64,000 nt of DNA from Anaerolineae bacterium (GCA_030425205.1 JAUIAP010000019.1:62001-126000); one strand, 5' to 3'. Shown: positions 41,124-51,740, numbered from the stretch's first letter. Numbers and translations are program-made. Notes: a model not told the origin generated them from the letters alone.

Positions 41124-42400
41124 GTGATTGTTTCCTCTGTTGTCAGATGCCTAACTGCATCCGCGAAAAATTGTGGGGTTCCAAAGCTGCCCGATTTGAG
41201 AACGAGCAGAATGGGTGGGTCAGTTAATGTCAGACAGGACGGTAGGCCGGGTTGGATTTCCTGCTCAATTTGCAGCCCGTCAAAACCTAATTTAGTACAG
41301 ATAGCGGCTGACGTTTCACCGCCTGCAACAATCAATCGGTCGAGTGCGGCACGCGATAAAATTTCTGCGACAAGCGTTGCCAAACAGCCAGAGACGCGCT
41401 GGCCCACTGTGCGTTTGTCAAGACCGTGCGTCGCCCCATATGTGCGCGTTTGGGAGGCAGAATTGGGCGAATGTAGCACCACATTCTGCCCCTCTCCTAA
41501 CGCTTCTACAATTTGGGCAATCAAACTCTCTTCAAGCGTATCCCTGAAAATCTGTTCAGGCTGTAAGGTAAAAATCGCTGCCCCCGCAGTTCGCATATGG
41601 TCAATTTGGGCGCGAGTCTGCGGCATTAAGCTGCCAGCGACGATCAAAATACCCTGCTCGTTAGGTTGGGGCGGGGGAGTTTTTACGACGTTCCCCGTCC
41701 GCGTTCCCCAAACCTGTGGTAACGTTTCCGCCAATGCCGAACTGCCACACAGAACGGGATAATCATGCATCGCTTCCGCAATTGTAGTTAAGTCCGCCTG
41801 AGCCGTTACGTCGAGAATCAGGTAGTTGCATTTTTTGCGCATCTGTTCAATCTGTCCACGCAGATCGTCTGCCCAATCTGCCCGATGCAGTGCCGCAACG
41901 CTACGTTCGGTCTGTGTCTGCAAAATAGGAACGAGATGTGATTCGCTCATCGGGTGAATCGGGTCGTTCTGAAATTCCGACTGCGCCAATGGCACACCGC
42001 GCACATAATGCACCCCATCAACCGTCGTGCGCCCGTTCTTCGGAAATCCCAGCACGATGACGGCAAAATCTCCATCCAGTACGTCCAGCATCGCGTCAAA
42101 TTCCACGCCGATGTTGCCGCGAAATACGGAGCATGTCTTGTTGAAAAATTGGCTGCAATCGGCCGATTGCAGCAAGCGCGTCGCCGCTGCTACTTTTCCG
42201 TAGGCAACATCTGTTGGATCAAGCCGCGAATTGGTGTCGAGAATCACGATGTCAGGGTGGGGAGAGGCTGGATTAAAGGCGTAGCTGCCATTCGGCCGAA
42301 TTGAATAGACGTGTGTCACATAACCCGCTTTGGCAAACATGCTGCCAATGTCGTTTGCACCCGTCACGTCATCGGCGACCACGCCCATTTTGATCGTCAT
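41120..42400 (-). CDS. Four-carbon acid sugar kinase family protein (OtnK/DUF1537-like)
   Basis: A 426-residue protein. MGVVADDVTGANDIGSMFAKAGY is the N-terminal family signature (Asp pair in ADDxTGA). VAGSLMPQTRAQIDHM and VAGGETSAAICTKLGFDGLQIEQEIQPG mark the C-terminal ATP-binding domain. OtnK members phosphorylate 3-oxo-tetronate or similar acid sugars; the next gene upstream is a class II aldolase of the kind (OtnC) that decarboxylates the product. Start 42400 has GGAG at 8 nt and forms an ATGA overlap. Confidence 0.83.
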   Translation of the reverse strand: MTIKMGVVADDVTGANDIGSMFAKAGYVTHVYSIRPNGSYAFNPASPHPDIVILDTNSRLDPTDVAYGKVAAATRLLQSADCSQFFNKTCSVFRGNIGVEFDAMLDVLDGDFAVIVLGFPKNGRTTVDGVHYVRGVPLAQSEFQNDPIHPMSESHLVPILQTQTERSVAALHRADWADDLRGQIEQMRKKCNYLILDVTAQADLTTIAEAMHDYPVLCGSSALAETLPQVWGTRTGNVVKTPPPQPNEQGILIVAGSLMPQTRAQIDHMRTAGAAIFTLQPEQIFRDTLEESLIAQIVEALGEGQNVVLHSPNSASQTRTYGATHGLDKRTVGQRVSGCLATLVAEILSRAALDRLIVAGGETSAAICTKLGFDGLQIEQEIQPGLPSCLTLTDPPILLVLKSGSFGTPQFFADAVRHLTTEETIT

Positions 42401-43038
42401 ATAGGCCACTCCCTGCGTGGCCGATAGCCCGCATTGTGCAGAAAATCTGTGACTGTCGCGGGTGGCAAGTGAGTCAATTCAATCCCTGCGCTGCGTGCCG
42501 TGATAAGCATCTGGCAGGTATATTCGAGCGTTTGCAACGCCATCAACGCCTCTTTGAACGAACTGTCATAGACGAGTACGCCGTGATTTTCGAGCAGCAA
42601 GATGTTGGCGTTTGTGGCTTGTTCAGCGACAGCTCTGCCCAATTCGGCCGATCCCGCATGTTCATAACGCACCCGCGCCACTCGTTCGAGATAGTACATA
42701 TTCTCGATAAACAGGTTATTGGGAATGGCGACATCGCTGCAGGCGACGAGCGTGCTATAAAACGGCGAGGCGTGTAGCACGGCGTCGATCTCTGGACGAG
42801 CGTCGTAAATGGCGGCGTGCATGGGCGTCTCTTTTGAGGGTTTACGTGGTGGGTTCGCGTCTGGAAAGCGGAGCAGATCGGCCGATTCCAACGCCCCCAA
42901 CTGTGTCCCACTTGCCGTAATCAAAAAATGTTCATCATCAAGCCGCAGACTCAAATTTCCCGCGTTGCCCCACGTCAACCTGTTCTCAAGCAAAAATCGA
43001 CCCGCTGCTCGCAGTTCTGCTTTCTGTTGCTCGAACAT
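42397..43038 (-). CDS. Class II aldolase/adducin family protein (OtnC/FucA-like)
   Basis: A 213-residue protein from ATG 43038. NAGNLSLRLDDEHFLITASG is the substrate phosphate loop; zinc His residues lie in VLHASPFYST and LLENHGVLVYD. It either cleaves a sugar phosphate or decarboxylates 3-oxo-tetronate 4-phosphate; pairing with the OtnK-like kinase favours the latter. The stop of the mannosidase gene and this start overlap as TAATG, and GGAGGTG precedes it. Confidence 0.83.
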   Translation of the reverse strand: MFEQQKAELRAAGRFLLENRLTWGNAGNLSLRLDDEHFLITASGTQLGALESADLLRFPDANPPRKPSKETPMHAAIYDARPEIDAVLHASPFYSTLVACSDVAIPNNLFIENMYYLERVARVRYEHAGSAELGRAVAEQATNANILLLENHGVLVYDSSFKEALMALQTLEYTCQMLITARSAGIELTHLPPATVTDFLHNAGYRPRREWPI

Positions 43039-45467
43039 TACACCTCCCACTCCAACAGATTGACCTCCACCACCGGCTTGGTTCCGTCGGCTGGAATACG
43101 AAAGGTCTTGATCTCGCACGGGGAAAAATCGGCCGAAAATTCCCGGTCCCACTGTGGTAGCCGAATCGTCGCCGTCGTCGCTGTGCGTGTCGTCTCGTAT
43201 GCCCGCACGATTAGGTCATTGCCATCTTCCCACTGCTTGACGACGCTGATAATCACATTATCGTTGTCCACCGTCGCAAATGAGCTGGCTTGCGGCAGCG
43301 CGCCGTTGGGGTGAAAAGTGGCGACGAGTGGAATGGGGCGTTGGTTGAGTTCGGCCGCACGTTGCACCGTGCGTGCCTCCTCCCAACTGCCAGTATGTGG
43401 GTAGATCGCGTAGTTGAAACGCTGCACGCCCTGATCGACGAAGCTGTAAAATTCGTCTGGCTGCGGCTCTTTTGGGATGTGATGCGCGTAAATCGGGCTG
43501 CGGATAATCGTCAAGCCAATATCGCGGATCATGACGTCCCCGCTGTACTTACCATCATTGAGGATACTCACGCCGTACCGTTTTTCCGATCCGCGTGCTG
43601 TGCCAGAGATGTCCACCCAATTTTGGAACGCCTCTTCTTCACCATTGGCAAAACGTTCAATCTGCCCATACGGAATTTCATGCGTGACTTTGTGCAGGTG
43701 CAGGTTGGTTGGAAAGCGTAACTTGAGCATTTTGAACTGCTCCTGCCAATTAATCCACCCCTTGACTTCAACTACATTGCTATCGGGATACAGCGTGAAA
43801 TCTTGCACCAACTGTGAGTTGCCGTACTCACTCGTCACGCGGACGATCGCCTTAACCGCACCGTGTGTCACCAGCTCGACGCGAGTCGCCTTGAATGCGC
43901 CAATCTCATCGTTAAAGGCAAAGACGTTGTGACCCCATGTATCACTCTCATCCTTGAGGACGACTGGTTTTGCACCGTCGCCATTTAGAGCTTCCGTTTC
44001 GGCCGAAATGTCATACAAACTCGTCAAATAACCTGTATCTGGGTCAAACGTCAGACGAATCAAACCGTTATCGAGTGTCGTGTCGGTTGCCGTGAATGGC
44101 GTATCAATGGGACTTGCATCAGGGCGACTGACAAGGTGGTAGACACGATAGCCAAGCGACGGCAGCGTTGCCATAAAGCTCAACCGTCTACGCCCCAATG
44201 CCGTCGCCTCGGACTGCACCAACTGCCATGCAATTGCATTACCCTCATTATCAATCAACGCCGTGTTCTCTGGAATTTTTCCCAACTCAACCTCGACATT
44301 AACCGTGCTTGCCCATGCGTGTGGGTTGAAAACGACAATCGGCAAGGTTGTGTCGTCGAGCGGGATGTTGATATGCCATGCCAACGATTGCAGCGCATCA
44401 TTCAATGCCCAACTGCCAATGGTCATCGCCTCGCCGTGCATATCCCGCGCATCGACATAAGCTGATTCGAGACTTGTTCCTGCCAAAATATCGTGAAACT
44501 GGTTAAACAACACGTTCTTCCATGCCCGATCAAATTCAGTTGGATAAGGTTGCTGTGTTGTTTGCATGGCGATGGTGGCGAACTTTTCGGCCGAAATCAG
44601 CAAATTTTCGGCCTGTCGATTCCACTGCTTTATCCCCGAATGCGCCGCATAACAACCGCTGGCATGATGTTGCAGATCATCGTTGACGACGGGTAAATGA
44701 GGCTGCAATTCAACCGCTGCAAAGTAGCGGTTGCAGGAGCTAAATTGCAAATTGGGCATGTCAGCACGTTTGTTCAAGGCGTGTATGCTGGCAATATTCG
44801 CAATCGTCGGACCGCCGCCGTGATTCCCCACGCCATAAAAGCACATCATTTCGTGATAGGGCGACTTCAACTCAGCCGCCGTGCGTTCGACATCACGTTC
44901 AATATCACGTGGATTGCTGTTGTAGCTAAACGGAATGCGAAAGGTCAAAACGCGGCTGCTATCGGCCGATTCCCACCAAAACAGACGCGACGGCAACCCC
45001 TTTTCCTGCGGACTGGGGCGCATAAAGACGTAATAATCCAATCCACTCTTTTTGAGAATTTGTGGCAAAGAACCTGCATGTCCAAAGCTATCGACGTTGT
45101 AGCCAACCTTTGCCGTCACACCAAATTTTTCCTGAAAATAGCGTTGGGCGTAAAGTGCCTGACGCACAAATGATTCGCCGCTAGGGATGTTGCAATCGGG
45201 CTGAATCCACCAGCCACCGACGATCTCCCAGCGTCCTTCGCTCACGCGCTGCTGAATTTCGGCAAACATGGTGGGATTGACACGCTCGACCCAATGATAG
45301 AAGGCGGCCGAACTCGATACGAAGATAAAATCATCATCCTCCGTCATGCGATCCAGCGCAGAACGAAAGGAGGCCAGCACCTCATGAAACCCTTCCTGCC
45401 AGCGCCATAGCCAGACGGGGTCGATGTGTGCATTGCCGATCATGTGTAACGTTTTTTCTTTTATCAT
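43038..45467 (-). CDS. Alpha-mannosidase, glycoside hydrolase family 38
   Basis: An 809-residue enzyme from ATG 45467. IGNAHIDPVWLWRWQEGFHE gives the zinc His14 and Asp16; GYNVDSFGHAGSLPQIL holds the catalytic nucleophile Asp. The middle helical domain (NQFHDILAGTSLESAY) and a long C-terminal beta domain follow. No signal peptide, so it works on imported mannosides in the cytoplasm. This is the clearest pointer to mannose-containing glycans as the locus substrate. Confidence 0.9.
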   Translation of the reverse strand: MIKEKTLHMIGNAHIDPVWLWRWQEGFHEVLASFRSALDRMTEDDDFIFVSSSAAFYHWVERVNPTMFAEIQQRVSEGRWEIVGGWWIQPDCNIPSGESFVRQALYAQRYFQEKFGVTAKVGYNVDSFGHAGSLPQILKKSGLDYYVFMRPSPQEKGLPSRLFWWESADSSRVLTFRIPFSYNSNPRDIERDVERTAAELKSPYHEMMCFYGVGNHGGGPTIANIASIHALNKRADMPNLQFSSCNRYFAAVELQPHLPVVNDDLQHHASGCYAAHSGIKQWNRQAENLLISAEKFATIAMQTTQQPYPTEFDRAWKNVLFNQFHDILAGTSLESAYVDARDMHGEAMTIGSWALNDALQSLAWHINIPLDDTTLPIVVFNPHAWASTVNVEVELGKIPENTALIDNEGNAIAWQLVQSEATALGRRRLSFMATLPSLGYRVYHLVSRPDASPIDTPFTATDTTLDNGLIRLTFDPDTGYLTSLYDISAETEALNGDGAKPVVLKDESDTWGHNVFAFNDEIGAFKATRVELVTHGAVKAIVRVTSEYGNSQLVQDFTLYPDSNVVEVKGWINWQEQFKMLKLRFPTNLHLHKVTHEIPYGQIERFANGEEEAFQNWVDISGTARGSEKRYGVSILNDGKYSGDVMIRDIGLTIIRSPIYAHHIPKEPQPDEFYSFVDQGVQRFNYAIYPHTGSWEEARTVQRAAELNQRPIPLVATFHPNGALPQASSFATVDNDNVIISVVKQWEDGNDLIVRAYETTRTATTATIRLPQWDREFSADFSPCEIKTFRIPADGTKPVVEVNLLEWEV

Positions 45468-45543
45468 AAAAACTAAAAATCCTACGGGTAAAATAGGGCT
45501 GCTGCCCCCACATCGCGTATCAGCCTGTGTTGTAACCACAGGG

Positions 45544-48500
45544 CTAGGGTGAAGGTTTTTCCACACAAATCTTCTGGTGCCAAGCCAATCGCGCGGCCGT
45601 CTGCCGATTCCATGCCAACGGTTCAAGTTGGTCTGCATATCGTTCCAACCACGCGCTCCACGCCGTCATCGACTTACCTAAATCCAATCCAGCTAGCCGC
45701 ACCAACTCACTGTGTGCGTGTTCTGCTAACAATGCACGTGTGTCTGCGAGGTAGTTGATCAAGATAATGTAGCCATGCGCCGAGCCACAGCGAGCGAGGG
45801 CGCGACCGATCACCAATTCAAGATGGGCGCGGCGTTCGTCGAAATAATCGACTTGAAACCTTTGCTGACAAACGAGATTGTGCAGGGGCGCATAGCTGTG
45901 TAACTGTTGCAATAATGGGATCGCGGCACGGTCACCCAATCGTTCAGTCCCCGCGCAGACCGTTTCGACATAATGGAAAATCCCCTGTCGGCCGTCGGCA
46001 ACATCTTCGGCCGAAACCCCTTTTAACAAATCAACCACTCGCTGCCAAATCGGTAGCGCACGCCGATCCTGCGTCAGCGCAAGTGCGTAGAGGGTATAGA
46101 CGAGTTGCGGCATGGCTCCTTGATCGGGCGGCGTGCCAGCGTAGAGAATATGCGTATCTCGTTCAGGGAGGGCATCCCCTGTCAATTGAGATTCAATGGT
46201 CGTTAGGAGAGTTGGCACACTATCGGCTGATCCAACCAATGCCAATGCCATCGCTAATTTTTGCCGCGCATCGCCCGTGTAATCGGACAACGCATCTGTC
46301 AACGCCACCACCGCATCCACTCCCGCACAGCAGAGATCGACCAGTGGAATGCGTCCGTCAAAGACCTCTGTCATACCCATATCAGAGTAGCTATGCCATG
46401 CACGGTCTTCTGCCAATGCCTGCACCAATGCTGGAATATCTGGCTGCCAACTTTGCAATTGGCGCGTCAAAATTTTCTCTGGCAGGATGCCGTGCGCGAC
46501 AAGTTCAGCTTGCAACCGACGCACATCGAGATGTCGCGGCAACACATCGGTGTGAACAGTTGCCGCTGCCGCCATTCCGACGACACCCCCTAAATTTTCC
46601 ATGTCTGGCTGCATCCGAATGGCTGGGAGCGCGTCGTGCGTTGCCGAAATTGCCTTGCCGACGATCAGTAATCCGTCAAGATCATGCGGGACAAGCGCGC
46701 GATAGGGTATTTCAACCTCTAAGTTGGGTGGAATCAATCCGATTTTGAGCCAATCGGAGTCGCTATGCCCTTTGACATCGTGATTGCTAAAGGTGATGTT
46801 GACGACATCAGGCCAAGCACGACGTAGCAGTTGATCGGTTAATGTCAGTGTGATTTCACCACGAATGTGGCGGCTTTCGCGTGGCGCAACGTAGATACCG
46901 TGTTCATAGGATTTTTCTCGTTCACGGCGGCGACCCGCAAGGATGGCGCGGGTATAGTCGAGCGTATTGCTGACATCGGCCATGCTGGTGAAGTTGTTGC
47001 GCGTGCGACCGGGACGGGGAAATTGTGCCAGCGAATACCACATCACCGTATGGTCGCGCTCCGTCCCATAGACAAAATCGGCTCCCGCATGGGCGGCAAT
47101 ATCGCCGTCACCCGTTGCATCCACAACGACCGTTGCATTTATAACGCCAACCCCATCGGGCGTGGCGACGGCAACCCCGTGGACGCGCTTGTTTTCGACG
47201 ACTGTGCCAAAAACGGCCGCGTTAAACAGTAGGTTAACACCTGCATCCCGTGCGAGATTAAGCCATGCTTGCGTCTTAGCCTCAATGTTCCAACGTGGCA
47301 CATTGCCGCTGGGTGGGGCCTCGCCGAGTTGGGTTTGTAAAGTTGCTGTATAGGTGGTGATTTCGGCCGAAAACCCCACTCGTCGTCCAAACCAGTAGCT
47401 ATGTACGCCGCCATACGTTCCCGTACCACCCAGCGCAGGGTTGAAATCGATAAGCGTTGTCTTGGCACCTTGACGCGCTGCGGCAATTGCTGCCATCGCC
47501 CCGCTGCTGCCTCCGCCAACGATTAGCACCTCTGTTTCTTGCAGAATCGGAAGCGCAGTTGGGGGGACTTGGACTATCGGAAATGCACGTCCGCGCTGAG
47601 GGGAGGGCAGGGTTTTGATGATAGCAGGATCGGCTGTTGATTGTAGAAGAGAATCTGCCGACTTAGCTGCCACAACATCTTCCCAATTTTCGTCTAACCA
47701 TCGCCCTAGTTCGCTCCCATTGCATGGCGCGTGATGGGGATCAGTATTCTGAAGTCGCCAAATGCTTTCTTGGGAACGCGACCCTCTTGGTTGCAAAGAG
47801 CGACCATCCTGCTCGCACGGCCAAAGTGCGTAGCCAATCGTTGCCAGCGTTGCCTTGCTAAAGGCGGGATGATTTTGAATGAGGTGAACGGCTGTATCGA
47901 AGGCAAGCTGTCGTGCTTGCAGATAAGCTGCGGTTGAGTCTGTTGCCATGTTTGGTTGCTCGAAAAAACAGTCGGCAAACCAATGCCCTTTCCCCTGTGC
48001 GCCAGCGTGTAGTTTGATAATGCCGTGTGGCACGTTGATTGTGCGTTCGGATAGCGGTTGCACACGGTCAAATTCAATTGTGATAGTTGTTGGAGTGGAT
48101 GAGGTGGATGATGACTCTGGCAATGTCAGCCCAGCAACCGCACCATTCGCAGTCGCATCAATAATCAGATGACCCGTCACCAATTGCCGCCCCGATTTAT
48201 TGCCGACAATCACGCCAGCTAAACGACCCTCCTCATCATAATGAAGGCCAACAGGAAAGCTACCATACAGCAGTTGAATATCGGCCGAAAGTAGCAAATC
48301 CTCCAGACGTTTCTTGAGAGCGTTGAGGCGCAACGGAATTTCACTCTCAACAGGCTCGGTCGCACAGTGTGTCAGCAAATCAGTCCAAAGCGGATCAAGT
48401 TCGGCATCGGCCGATAACCACGGGCGCAACGTCGCCGTTATTTCATAGCCTAAAAAGGTGCGCGGTTCGATCACGGCGACTCGTCGTCCCCGCTCCGCCA

Positions 48501-48597
48501 GTGTCAACGCTGTTGCCACGCCACCCAATGAGCCACCGACGATAATTGCATCCTGTTCACCGATAATCGGTAGTTGTTGCTGTTCAAAGTGTATCAT
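45544..48597 (-). CDS. Double FAD-dependent oxidoreductase with helical-repeat tail
   Basis: A 1017-residue protein. Two FAD_oxidored-type units lie in series: DAIIVGGSLGGVATALTLAERG (~16-37; ~1-330) and EVLIVGGGSSGAMAAIAAARQG (~358-379; ~350-720). The second also has VVDATGDGDIAAHAGADF and GLLIVGKAISATHDALPAIRMQP. The remaining ~300 residues look like HEAT-type helices. Single-unit relatives oxidise sugars or related polyols in saccharide loci. Two fused units plus repeats is unusual. No signal peptide. Confidence 0.75.
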   Translation of the reverse strand: MIHFEQQQLPIIGEQDAIIVGGSLGGVATALTLAERGRRVAVIEPRTFLGYEITATLRPWLSADAELDPLWTDLLTHCATEPVESEIPLRLNALKKRLEDLLLSADIQLLYGSFPVGLHYDEEGRLAGVIVGNKSGRQLVTGHLIIDATANGAVAGLTLPESSSTSSTPTTITIEFDRVQPLSERTINVPHGIIKLHAGAQGKGHWFADCFFEQPNMATDSTAAYLQARQLAFDTAVHLIQNHPAFSKATLATIGYALWPCEQDGRSLQPRGSRSQESIWRLQNTDPHHAPCNGSELGRWLDENWEDVVAAKSADSLLQSTADPAIIKTLPSPQRGRAFPIVQVPPTALPILQETEVLIVGGGSSGAMAAIAAARQGAKTTLIDFNPALGGTGTYGGVHSYWFGRRVGFSAEITTYTATLQTQLGEAPPSGNVPRWNIEAKTQAWLNLARDAGVNLLFNAAVFGTVVENKRVHGVAVATPDGVGVINATVVVDATGDGDIAAHAGADFVYGTERDHTVMWYSLAQFPRPGRTRNNFTSMADVSNTLDYTRAILAGRRREREKSYEHGIYVAPRESRHIRGEITLTLTDQLLRRAWPDVVNITFSNHDVKGHSDSDWLKIGLIPPNLEVEIPYRALVPHDLDGLLIVGKAISATHDALPAIRMQPDMENLGGVVGMAAAATVHTDVLPRHLDVRRLQAELVAHGILPEKILTRQLQSWQPDIPALVQALAEDRAWHSYSDMGMTEVFDGRIPLVDLCCAGVDAVVALTDALSDYTGDARQKLAMALALVGSADSVPTLLTTIESQLTGDALPERDTHILYAGTPPDQGAMPQLVYTLYALALTQDRRALPIWQRVVDLLKGVSAEDVADGRQGIFHYVETVCAGTERLGDRAAIPLLQQLHSYAPLHNLVCQQRFQVDYFDERRAHLELVIGRALARCGSAHGYIILINYLADTRALLAEHAHSELVRLAGLDLGKSMTAWSAWLERYADQLEPLAWNRQTAARLAWHQKICVEKPSP

Positions 48598-48600
48598 TGG

Positions 48601-50397
48601 CTATTCTGTTTCCGCATTGGGCAAAACTGTTAGCAGTGCCTCCGCGAGCTGTCCCCAATGGCGGTTACCAATCGTGACATCTGCCGCAATACGAGCGCGG
48701 CGGACTGGTTGCGTGGCGGTAAATTGAAACGTAACGGTTGCTATATCGGTGAGCTCAACCGTCTGGGATGGCGCATCAATTGGGATGGTGGCGACCAGTT
48801 TGACGGTTGCAGTTGTTGGGTGGTCGGTGGGGTTGATGAGCGTGATGGTGACGGTGTGGGTTGTTTCGGCCGAAATCACCGCCTGATACGGTGCAATCGT
48901 CACCCCGCAATCCTGCCCCTGCCATCCCGCCAGCTCTGTCGGCAGTAACTCACGGTGCAGACGAGCGAGTGCGTTTCCGCGTTCTTCTAGTAGATTAAAG
49001 TACCCATCTTCTACCCACAGCGGCGACCAATGACCGCTCAAAACCACGTCGGGTGCAAGCTGTCGATAGAGCGCGGCACTCGCCACATAGTCATCAATGC
49101 GAAAGTCATTCTGATAGACATAATTCCATTCCAGACCATCTTCACCCGCATATTGATCACCACTGATTAGAACGCGTTTACCGTCAACGACGAGCAAGAT
49201 GGCAACGGCATAGCGGGTATGGCCGGGCAGCGAATAGAGCGTAAATTCATACTCTTCCCACTGGATTGTTTCACCCAATGGCAAGATGCGGTCAACGGGA
49301 ATTGGGTCGTACCAGAGGCAAGGGAGATTGTAATTCAACGGATGTTCAAGGATGTCGGCAAAATTTTCGGCCGACCAATTTTGCACCCCCTCCACTTCCC
49401 GCAACAGATTTATCCCCGCGACATGGTCATCATGAAAGTGGGTCGGAACCACTGCATCAATTGTATGTACACCAAATTGCGCCTTGAGCGCGGGCAAGGT
49501 GTAGAGCCATGGGCGACGAGCGGCGCGCTCTTGTCCATCTGCCAAGCCTGTCACAAAGTCATAGCCATAGTCAAAAAGTAACGCCTTGCCACTGTCGGAA
49601 AGCAGGACGTAGGCGTTGCTCATGCTGGTGGTGCGATTACGCAGCAGATGGGGTGTGATTGGCTCATAGGGTCGTTCCATAAAGCTGAACAAACGTGGGT
49701 TTTGTCGTCGATAGGTCAATAGGGGGCGTAAAATCTCAATCAACAAGCCACATGCAGAAGCGGGGTCGTCGATAGGTTCACCGTGTGCTGGCAGGAGAAA
49801 ATCGGGTTGCCGATTTTGCAAATCGCACACGGATGCAATCGTTGCGGGCACGCCTTCCGCACCGTTATATGTCCACTGCGTCGCCGCCAATGACCATAAC
49901 TTGCCGTTGTTCATCAACAGATCGCCTGTGAACAGCAACAATGACTGCCCATGGTTTAAGGCGATGGTAATTGAGCCCGGCGTATGTCCGGGAGTGGGGA
50001 GAATTTGTAACCTAATTGCACCGAAGCAATAGGTCGCATAATCGCGCAGCGTGCCAGCGATGGGGATATTTTCCAGCACGCTAAAGCGATCTTGGCGCGT
50101 GTTGTAGTTGTTTTGCAACTGGCGTGCTTGCCAATGATCGTTGACGCTGGCGAATAGATCCTGTTCGCTATGAGGAACCCAGATGCGAATATCGGCCGAA
50201 ATCCCCACCAACCCCTGTCCCTGATCACGGTGGTGATGGGTCAGTAGCACGTCAGTCGGCGTGATGCCGCGCTCGGCAAGCAGCGGCATGATGTCGCCTG
50301 CGCCAAAGTCGATTAGCACCGCATTGTCACCGTCGCAGATGGCATAGACATTGCAGGTGTCGCGGTGGAGAAAGATGTTGGGGGCGATTGCATGCAT
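48601..50397 (-). CDS. Tandem metallo-beta-lactamase-fold hydrolase
   Basis: A 598-residue protein with two MBL folds. The first (~1-235) has LTHHHRDQGQGL, PGHTPGSITIAL and LLFTGD; the second (~260-490) has VPTHFHDDHVAGI, LPGHTRYAVAILL and VLISGDQYAG. The last ~100 residues form a beta-sandwich-like module. The second HxHxDH is complete; the first reads HHHRDQ, so it may be weak. Function in a sugar locus is unclear; lactone hydrolysis after sugar oxidation by the neighbouring FAD enzyme is conceivable. Confidence 0.72.
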   Translation of the reverse strand: MHAIAPNIFLHRDTCNVYAICDGDNAVLIDFGAGDIMPLLAERGITPTDVLLTHHHRDQGQGLVGISADIRIWVPHSEQDLFASVNDHWQARQLQNNYNTRQDRFSVLENIPIAGTLRDYATYCFGAIRLQILPTPGHTPGSITIALNHGQSLLLFTGDLLMNNGKLWSLAATQWTYNGAEGVPATIASVCDLQNRQPDFLLPAHGEPIDDPASACGLLIEILRPLLTYRRQNPRLFSFMERPYEPITPHLLRNRTTSMSNAYVLLSDSGKALLFDYGYDFVTGLADGQERAARRPWLYTLPALKAQFGVHTIDAVVPTHFHDDHVAGINLLREVEGVQNWSAENFADILEHPLNYNLPCLWYDPIPVDRILPLGETIQWEEYEFTLYSLPGHTRYAVAILLVVDGKRVLISGDQYAGEDGLEWNYVYQNDFRIDDYVASAALYRQLAPDVVLSGHWSPLWVEDGYFNLLEERGNALARLHRELLPTELAGWQGQDCGVTIAPYQAVISAETTHTVTITLINPTDHPTTATVKLVATIPIDAPSQTVELTDIATVTFQFTATQPVRRARIAADVTIGNRHWGQLAEALLTVLPNAETE

Positions 50398-50432
50398 AAT
50401 TTAGGTGACGGCCGGGACGACGGAACTCCGAT

Positions 50433-51740
50433 TTACCAGCCGTTTTTGGCGTTGAAGACGCGCACGGCATTATTGCTGACGGCATCGGCCGCGAACAGAT
50501 AGAGTGCCGTTGACCACGATTGACCTGCGAACCCCATCGGTCGACCCGACTGCCCGTGAAACCATTCGTTGAACTCCCACTCCCCCTGTTTACCTTGCCG
50601 ATTCATCTCGGTTAGTTTGGCAAGTTGGGTTGCAGCAGCATCTAATCGTCCAGCTTGCACCAGTGCCGCGACGTAAAAGCCGCCGATAAATGGCCACGCG
50701 CCGCCATTGTGATAGTGGTGCGGCTGGTTGAGATTGCGGACGCGGTAGTAGTCGCGCCAATCTTTGTCACCGGGACGCACGACGGGATAGACGGAACGCA
50801 CGGGGTACGGTTCATTAAGGCCACAGCCGTGAATATAGTCAAGAATTTTGTTCGCTTGGGTAGGGCTGGCAACGCCAAACAGGATCGCTAGCAAGTTGCC
50901 GAGCGTATCAAAACGGTCAGCGTAGTCGCGGAACGCCATATAGGGCAAGTAGAAGGGACGTTCTTGCAATTCTGTCGCGACGCGCTGCATTGGGTAAAGC
51001 CATTCTTTGCGGTTATTAGCAACCCAATCGTAATCGTTGGGGGCCTCAGCGCCTACCCAGAGCAGCGTGTTAATTTTTTGGCGCACGTCAGCGGCGTTTG
51101 CATGGTAGGTTGCGGCCTCTACTCCTAAAACCGCCGCAAGTTCTCCCATGCACTTCCACGCCGCAAAGTACAGCACATTGTCAAACAAAACATTGTAACG
51201 GTTGGCAAATAAGTCTGCCCAATCCATCGCCTCATGGACTTCGAGAAGCCCGCACTCGTTGGAATCTTGGTAGCGCAACCAGAGTAATGCCCGTTCCAGT
51301 GATGACCATGCCTCCGCCAGCGCACCTTGATCTTGCCGCTGCATATAATCATAGTAGTGGCTGATGATGTACCATAAATTGCCATCGACACAGCCTGAAT
51401 GCGCCGTATCTTCAATGGCAACTCCCGTTTTGCCGCCGACGGTCAATGCGCCACCGTGTGCGATTAGGGCAGGATCGGGAACGTCAGTAAAACCCACATT
51501 GTGGGGAATTTTGCCCAACAGAGATTGAAACTGGCGCAACGTGTTAAGCGAGCGTTGATGGATGACGGCGGCATCGGCCGATTCGCACGTCCAAAGCCCA
51601 AACCCACAGATCATACTGTCCCGCGCCCACACCTGTTGATACGCTTGGTTTGAACCGAGTAGACCAAGTTCACCGCCGTTTTTCAAAAGTATACGCTCTG
51701 CATGAAGCCGTCCATCAGCGATCAATTGCGCATTATCCAT
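50433..51740 (-). CDS. (Alpha/alpha)6-barrel glycoside hydrolase, GH100/amylo-1,6-glucosidase-like
   Basis: A 435-residue protein. YQQVWARDSMICGFGLW, EDTAHSGCVDGNLWYI, EVHEAMDWADLF and HNGGAWPFIGGFYVAAL are typical of inverting six-hairpin glycosidases such as neutral invertases (GH100) and debranching-enzyme C-domains; the Asp and Glu in WARDS and NEWFHG are probable acids. No signal peptide. It sits directly before the ABC permease genes on the coding strand's downstream side, so it probably degrades the imported oligosaccharide. Confidence 0.75.
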   Translation of the reverse strand: MDNAQLIADGRLHAERILLKNGGELGLLGSNQAYQQVWARDSMICGFGLWTCESADAAVIHQRSLNTLRQFQSLLGKIPHNVGFTDVPDPALIAHGGALTVGGKTGVAIEDTAHSGCVDGNLWYIISHYYDYMQRQDQGALAEAWSSLERALLWLRYQDSNECGLLEVHEAMDWADLFANRYNVLFDNVLYFAAWKCMGELAAVLGVEAATYHANAADVRQKINTLLWVGAEAPNDYDWVANNRKEWLYPMQRVATELQERPFYLPYMAFRDYADRFDTLGNLLAILFGVASPTQANKILDYIHGCGLNEPYPVRSVYPVVRPGDKDWRDYYRVRNLNQPHHYHNGGAWPFIGGFYVAALVQAGRLDAAATQLAKLTEMNRQGKQGEWEFNEWFHGQSGRPMGFAGQSWSTALYLFAADAVSNNAVRVFNAKNGW

